NCBI GenBank assembly: GCA_964461045.1
Contig: CAYWSJ010000004.1
Location: 3,469 to 67,468 of the forward strand
Source: JAGXLC01 sp964461045
Lineage (GTDB): Bacteria; Bacteroidota; Bacteroidia; Bacteroidales; UBA12077
Reading direction: 5' to 3'
Length of the DNA: 64,000 nucleotides
Below the pieces are notes generated by a model. The model made no database searches. It worked only from the letters and a program-made list of their open reading frames with translations, and was not told where the DNA came from. The translations under genes were made by a program, and so were the position numbers. Shown here in pieces: positions 61,866-64,000 of this stretch (its first letter is position 1; the number at the start of each line of letters is the position of its first letter).

Positions 61866-64000
61866 ATGAAACACCTTTACACCCTATTGTTTATTACGAT
61901 TTTGACAAGCTTTCAATTTGTTTGCGCACAAAATGAAGGCGAGATTGTTGATCTGAATTCAGCTGAAGATTCTAAATTGGAGATTTCCCAGAACAGGGAA
62001 ACAGGATTTAATTTAGAGACTGCAGTTGATAAGATTTCTTTAACACAAAAAGAAACCGAGTTAGGTTCTTTTTATAAGTTATCTTCTAACCTATTAATGA
62101 AAACTTTTAAAAATGGTTATCCCGATTTACCCGTTATTAGCAGGTTGATTGAGGTGCCTTTTGGAGCAAAAGTTAAAATTAATATTGTTGATTACGATGA
62201 AGAGGTTATTAAATTAAGTGATCTGGGGATAAATTCAAAAATATACCCGGCTCAACCCTCAAAGAGTAAGTGCGAGGATTGTGATGATGATGAAACCTTT
62301 TACTTCAAAGAAGAGGTTTATAAACTTGATGAATTTCTTAATAAGGAAATCATTAATTTTGAGGATAAAGGAATTTTGAGGTACAAAAGACTGGGAAGGA
62401 TTGAAATTGCACCTATTCAGTACAACCCCTCACAAAATGTTCTTAAAGTAATTAACAACATTAAACTTGAAGTTAAGTTTGTTGGTGCCGATATGGCTAA
62501 GACCAGGGAAATGAGAGAAAAGTATGCGAATCATTTCTTTGGAGATTTAAGTGGGAATATTATCAATTACAAACCACTCGAATCAAAAGAGTTAATAGAT
62601 CAGAATCCTGTTACCTATGTAATTGTATCTGACAGAATGTTCGAGAGTCAATTACAGCCTTTTATCGAATGGAAAGAGAAGAAAGGTTTTAATGTGATTA
62701 CTGCTTATACTGATAATATTGGTAGTACTACAACAGAAATTAAAACATATCTTGAAGATTTATATAACAATCCCAATCCCACCGCACCAAGTTTTGTTTT
62801 GTTTGTGGGAGATGTAGGAGAAATTCCAGCATGGGACGGAGATGCAGGTTCTCATGTGACAGACCTGGAATATTGTGAATATACCGGAGATAATTTACCT
62901 GAAGTATATTATGGCCGTTTTTCAGCTCAGAACACAACTCAACTGCAACCGCAGATTGATAAAACCCTGGAGTATGAAAAGTATGAAATGGCCGATCCCA
63001 GCTATTTGTCAGAAGCTTTATTAGTTGCAGGGGATGATGAAAGCTGGGAAGACGTGCATGGCAATGGAGCCATGTGGTATGCTGACAATTACTATTTTAA
63101 TAGTGATAATGATATGAATTCCCATTTGTTTCTTCAGGATCCACCCAATGGCAATGCTGCAGTGCATGATTCCATTATAGCAAATGTTAATTCAGGGATT
63201 AGTTATGCAAACTATACAGCACATTGTAGTTCATCTGGCTGGGGCACGCCCTCTTTTACGACTTCTGATGTGGCAAATTTAACAAATGAAGGAAAATACG
63301 GACTGTGGGTAGGAAATTGTTGCCTTTCAGTTAAATTTGATAATGATGAATGTTTTGGTGAAGCTGCCCTCAGGGCAGAAAATAGTGGCGCCATTGGAGA
63401 TATAGGTGGTTCGAACTCCACATACTGGGATGAAGATTATTGGTGGGGTGTAGGATATATTGATAATCCTGTCGAAGAACCTGCTTATGAAGAATCCGGA
63501 CTGGGAGTTTATGATGGAATGTTCCATACCAAAACCAATGAAGTAGACGATCCTTCTACATGGTATGTTACACAGGGGCAGGCAGTAGTTTGCGGGAACC
63601 TGGCAGTTGAAGCTTCTACATCCACCAGAAAAGAATATTACTGGGAAATATATCATTTAATGGGAGATCCGTCTTTAACTCCTTATTTGGGTGTCCCTGA
63701 AGCAATGACTGTTTCTGCTACTCCTTCTACCTTAATGATTGGAATGGATTCATTAACAGTAAATACAGAAGCTTATGCTTATGTAGCGCTGTCATTTAAT
63801 GGAGAATTGCTGGACGCTAAAGTGGCTGATGCAACAGGTCAGGCTGCATTATCATTTGAGTCTCTTGCAAATGTGGGAGAAGCTGATTTAGTGGTAACAG
63901 CACAAAACAGACAACCGTATATCGGAACAATTACTGTTTCACCATCTGATCAGCCATACGTAGTCCTCGACAGCACCTCTATAGACGATGCTGCCGGCAA
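61866..64000 (+). CDS. Gingipain-like C25 cysteine protease, 3' end cut by window
   Basis: The frame opens with ATG 61866 and stays open to the window end (711 codons). A signal peptide ends CAQ. A propeptide-like region (about 25-225) is followed by the C25 catalytic domain. Landmarks are VTYVIVSDRMFE, FVLFVGDVGEIPAW, YCEYTGDNLPEVYYGRFSAQ, the catalytic His453 in YTAHCSS, and the nucleophile Cys485 or Cys486 in VGNCCLS. An Ig-like domain begins near 615. By family the enzyme is a T9SS-secreted surface protease; its sorting domain would lie beyond the window. The doubled Cys at the active site and a CEDCDDDE stretch near 137-144 are odd features. A -7 box is not clear. Confidence 0.9.
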   Translation, partial: MKHLYTLLFITILTSFQFVCAQNEGEIVDLNSAEDSKLEISQNRETGFNLETAVDKISLTQKETELGSFYKLSSNLLMKTFKNGYPDLPVISRLIEVPFGAKVKINIVDYDEEVIKLSDLGINSKIYPAQPSKSKCEDCDDDETFYFKEEVYKLDEFLNKEIINFEDKGILRYKRLGRIEIAPIQYNPSQNVLKVINNIKLEVKFVGADMAKTREMREKYANHFFGDLSGNIINYKPLESKELIDQNPVTYVIVSDRMFESQLQPFIEWKEKKGFNVITAYTDNIGSTTTEIKTYLEDLYNNPNPTAPSFVLFVGDVGEIPAWDGDAGSHVTDLEYCEYTGDNLPEVYYGRFSAQNTTQLQPQIDKTLEYEKYEMADPSYLSEALLVAGDDESWEDVHGNGAMWYADNYYFNSDNDMNSHLFLQDPPNGNAAVHDSIIANVNSGISYANYTAHCSSSGWGTPSFTTSDVANLTNEGKYGLWVGNCCLSVKFDNDECFGEAALRAENSGAIGDIGGSNSTYWDEDYWWGVGYIDNPVEEPAYEESGLGVYDGMFHTKTNEVDDPSTWYVTQGQAVVCGNLAVEASTSTRKEYYWEIYHLMGDPSLTPYLGVPEAMTVSATPSTLMIGMDSLTVNTEAYAYVALSFNGELLDAKVADATGQAALSFESLANVGEADLVVTAQNRQPYIGTITVSPSDQPYVVLDSTSIDDAAG

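Noticed and set aside
63402..63420. tRNA T-loop-like GGTTCGAACTCC
   Set aside because: It lies inside the C25 protease coding frame, and no acceptor or anticodon stem can be formed around it.

Overview
The window comes from an AT-rich member of the Bacteroidota, probably a Bacteroidales/Marinilabiliales-like marine or anaerobic lineage. The evidence is a giant type IX-secreted adhesin next to a PorP/SprF gene, a gingipain-type C25 protease at the right edge, DUF4296, DUF4412 and Ig-like lipoproteins, mostly SD-poor start sites, and repeated TAnnTTTG-type -7 boxes shortly upstream of genes. No tRNA, rRNA, CRISPR array, insertion sequence or prophage was seen, and no stretch over 300 bases lacks a gene.

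Left part (1-10.9 kb, minus strand): a cut-off exported gene and a lipoprotein, then an eight-gene operon read leftward from about 10.85 kb. It encodes two CheR-like proteins, a stand-alone CheB methylesterase domain, a membrane GAF protein, a GAF/PAS/SpoIIE phosphatase, a SiaB-like kinase, a SiaC-like phosphoprotein and a TerB/ABC-ATPase/ABC2-membrane protein. This looks like a SiaA/B/C phosphorylation switch wired to chemotaxis-type methylation enzymes, with no CheA, no MCP and no diguanylate cyclase nearby. It is the best candidate here for an undescribed system.

11-17.4 kb (plus): a NodU/TobZ-type carbamoyltransferase, then a copper-homeostasis block with DUF302, a small membrane protein, an HMA-AraC fusion regulator, a SHOCT protein, a cytosolic HMA chaperone, a CopA ATPase and an exported HMA protein, closed by a clear terminator.

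17.4-30.2 kb: a LuxE-like acyl-protein synthetase with a partner, a secreted C1 peptidase with a DUF502 membrane protein, MmcQ/YjbR, YraN, DUF4412, LD-carboxypeptidase, MetG, patatin, CysS, VanZ, RbfA and a LolC/E-type permease. These are mostly housekeeping genes.

30.4-40.7 kb: a 2958-residue adhesin containing twelve 91-residue repeats in perfect 273-bp register, a P domain, SprB-type repeats and a T9SS type-B C-terminal domain, followed by porP/sprF and a DUF4296 lipoprotein.

40.7-64 kb: a degenerate amidohydrolase, a radical SAM protein, a glycosyltransferase, an asnS-rpoN-PAP2-like operon, an unknown protein, a DUF2007-like/UspA fusion, ispD, an acyl-CoA ligase, a coiled-coil membrane protein, an RND metal-efflux pair in which the pump is fused to a TolC-like domain, lgt, an Ig-like lipoprotein, a thiamine-binding protein and the 5' part of a C25 protease. 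The C25 protease, adhesin and PorP fit a T9SS-dependent cell surface.
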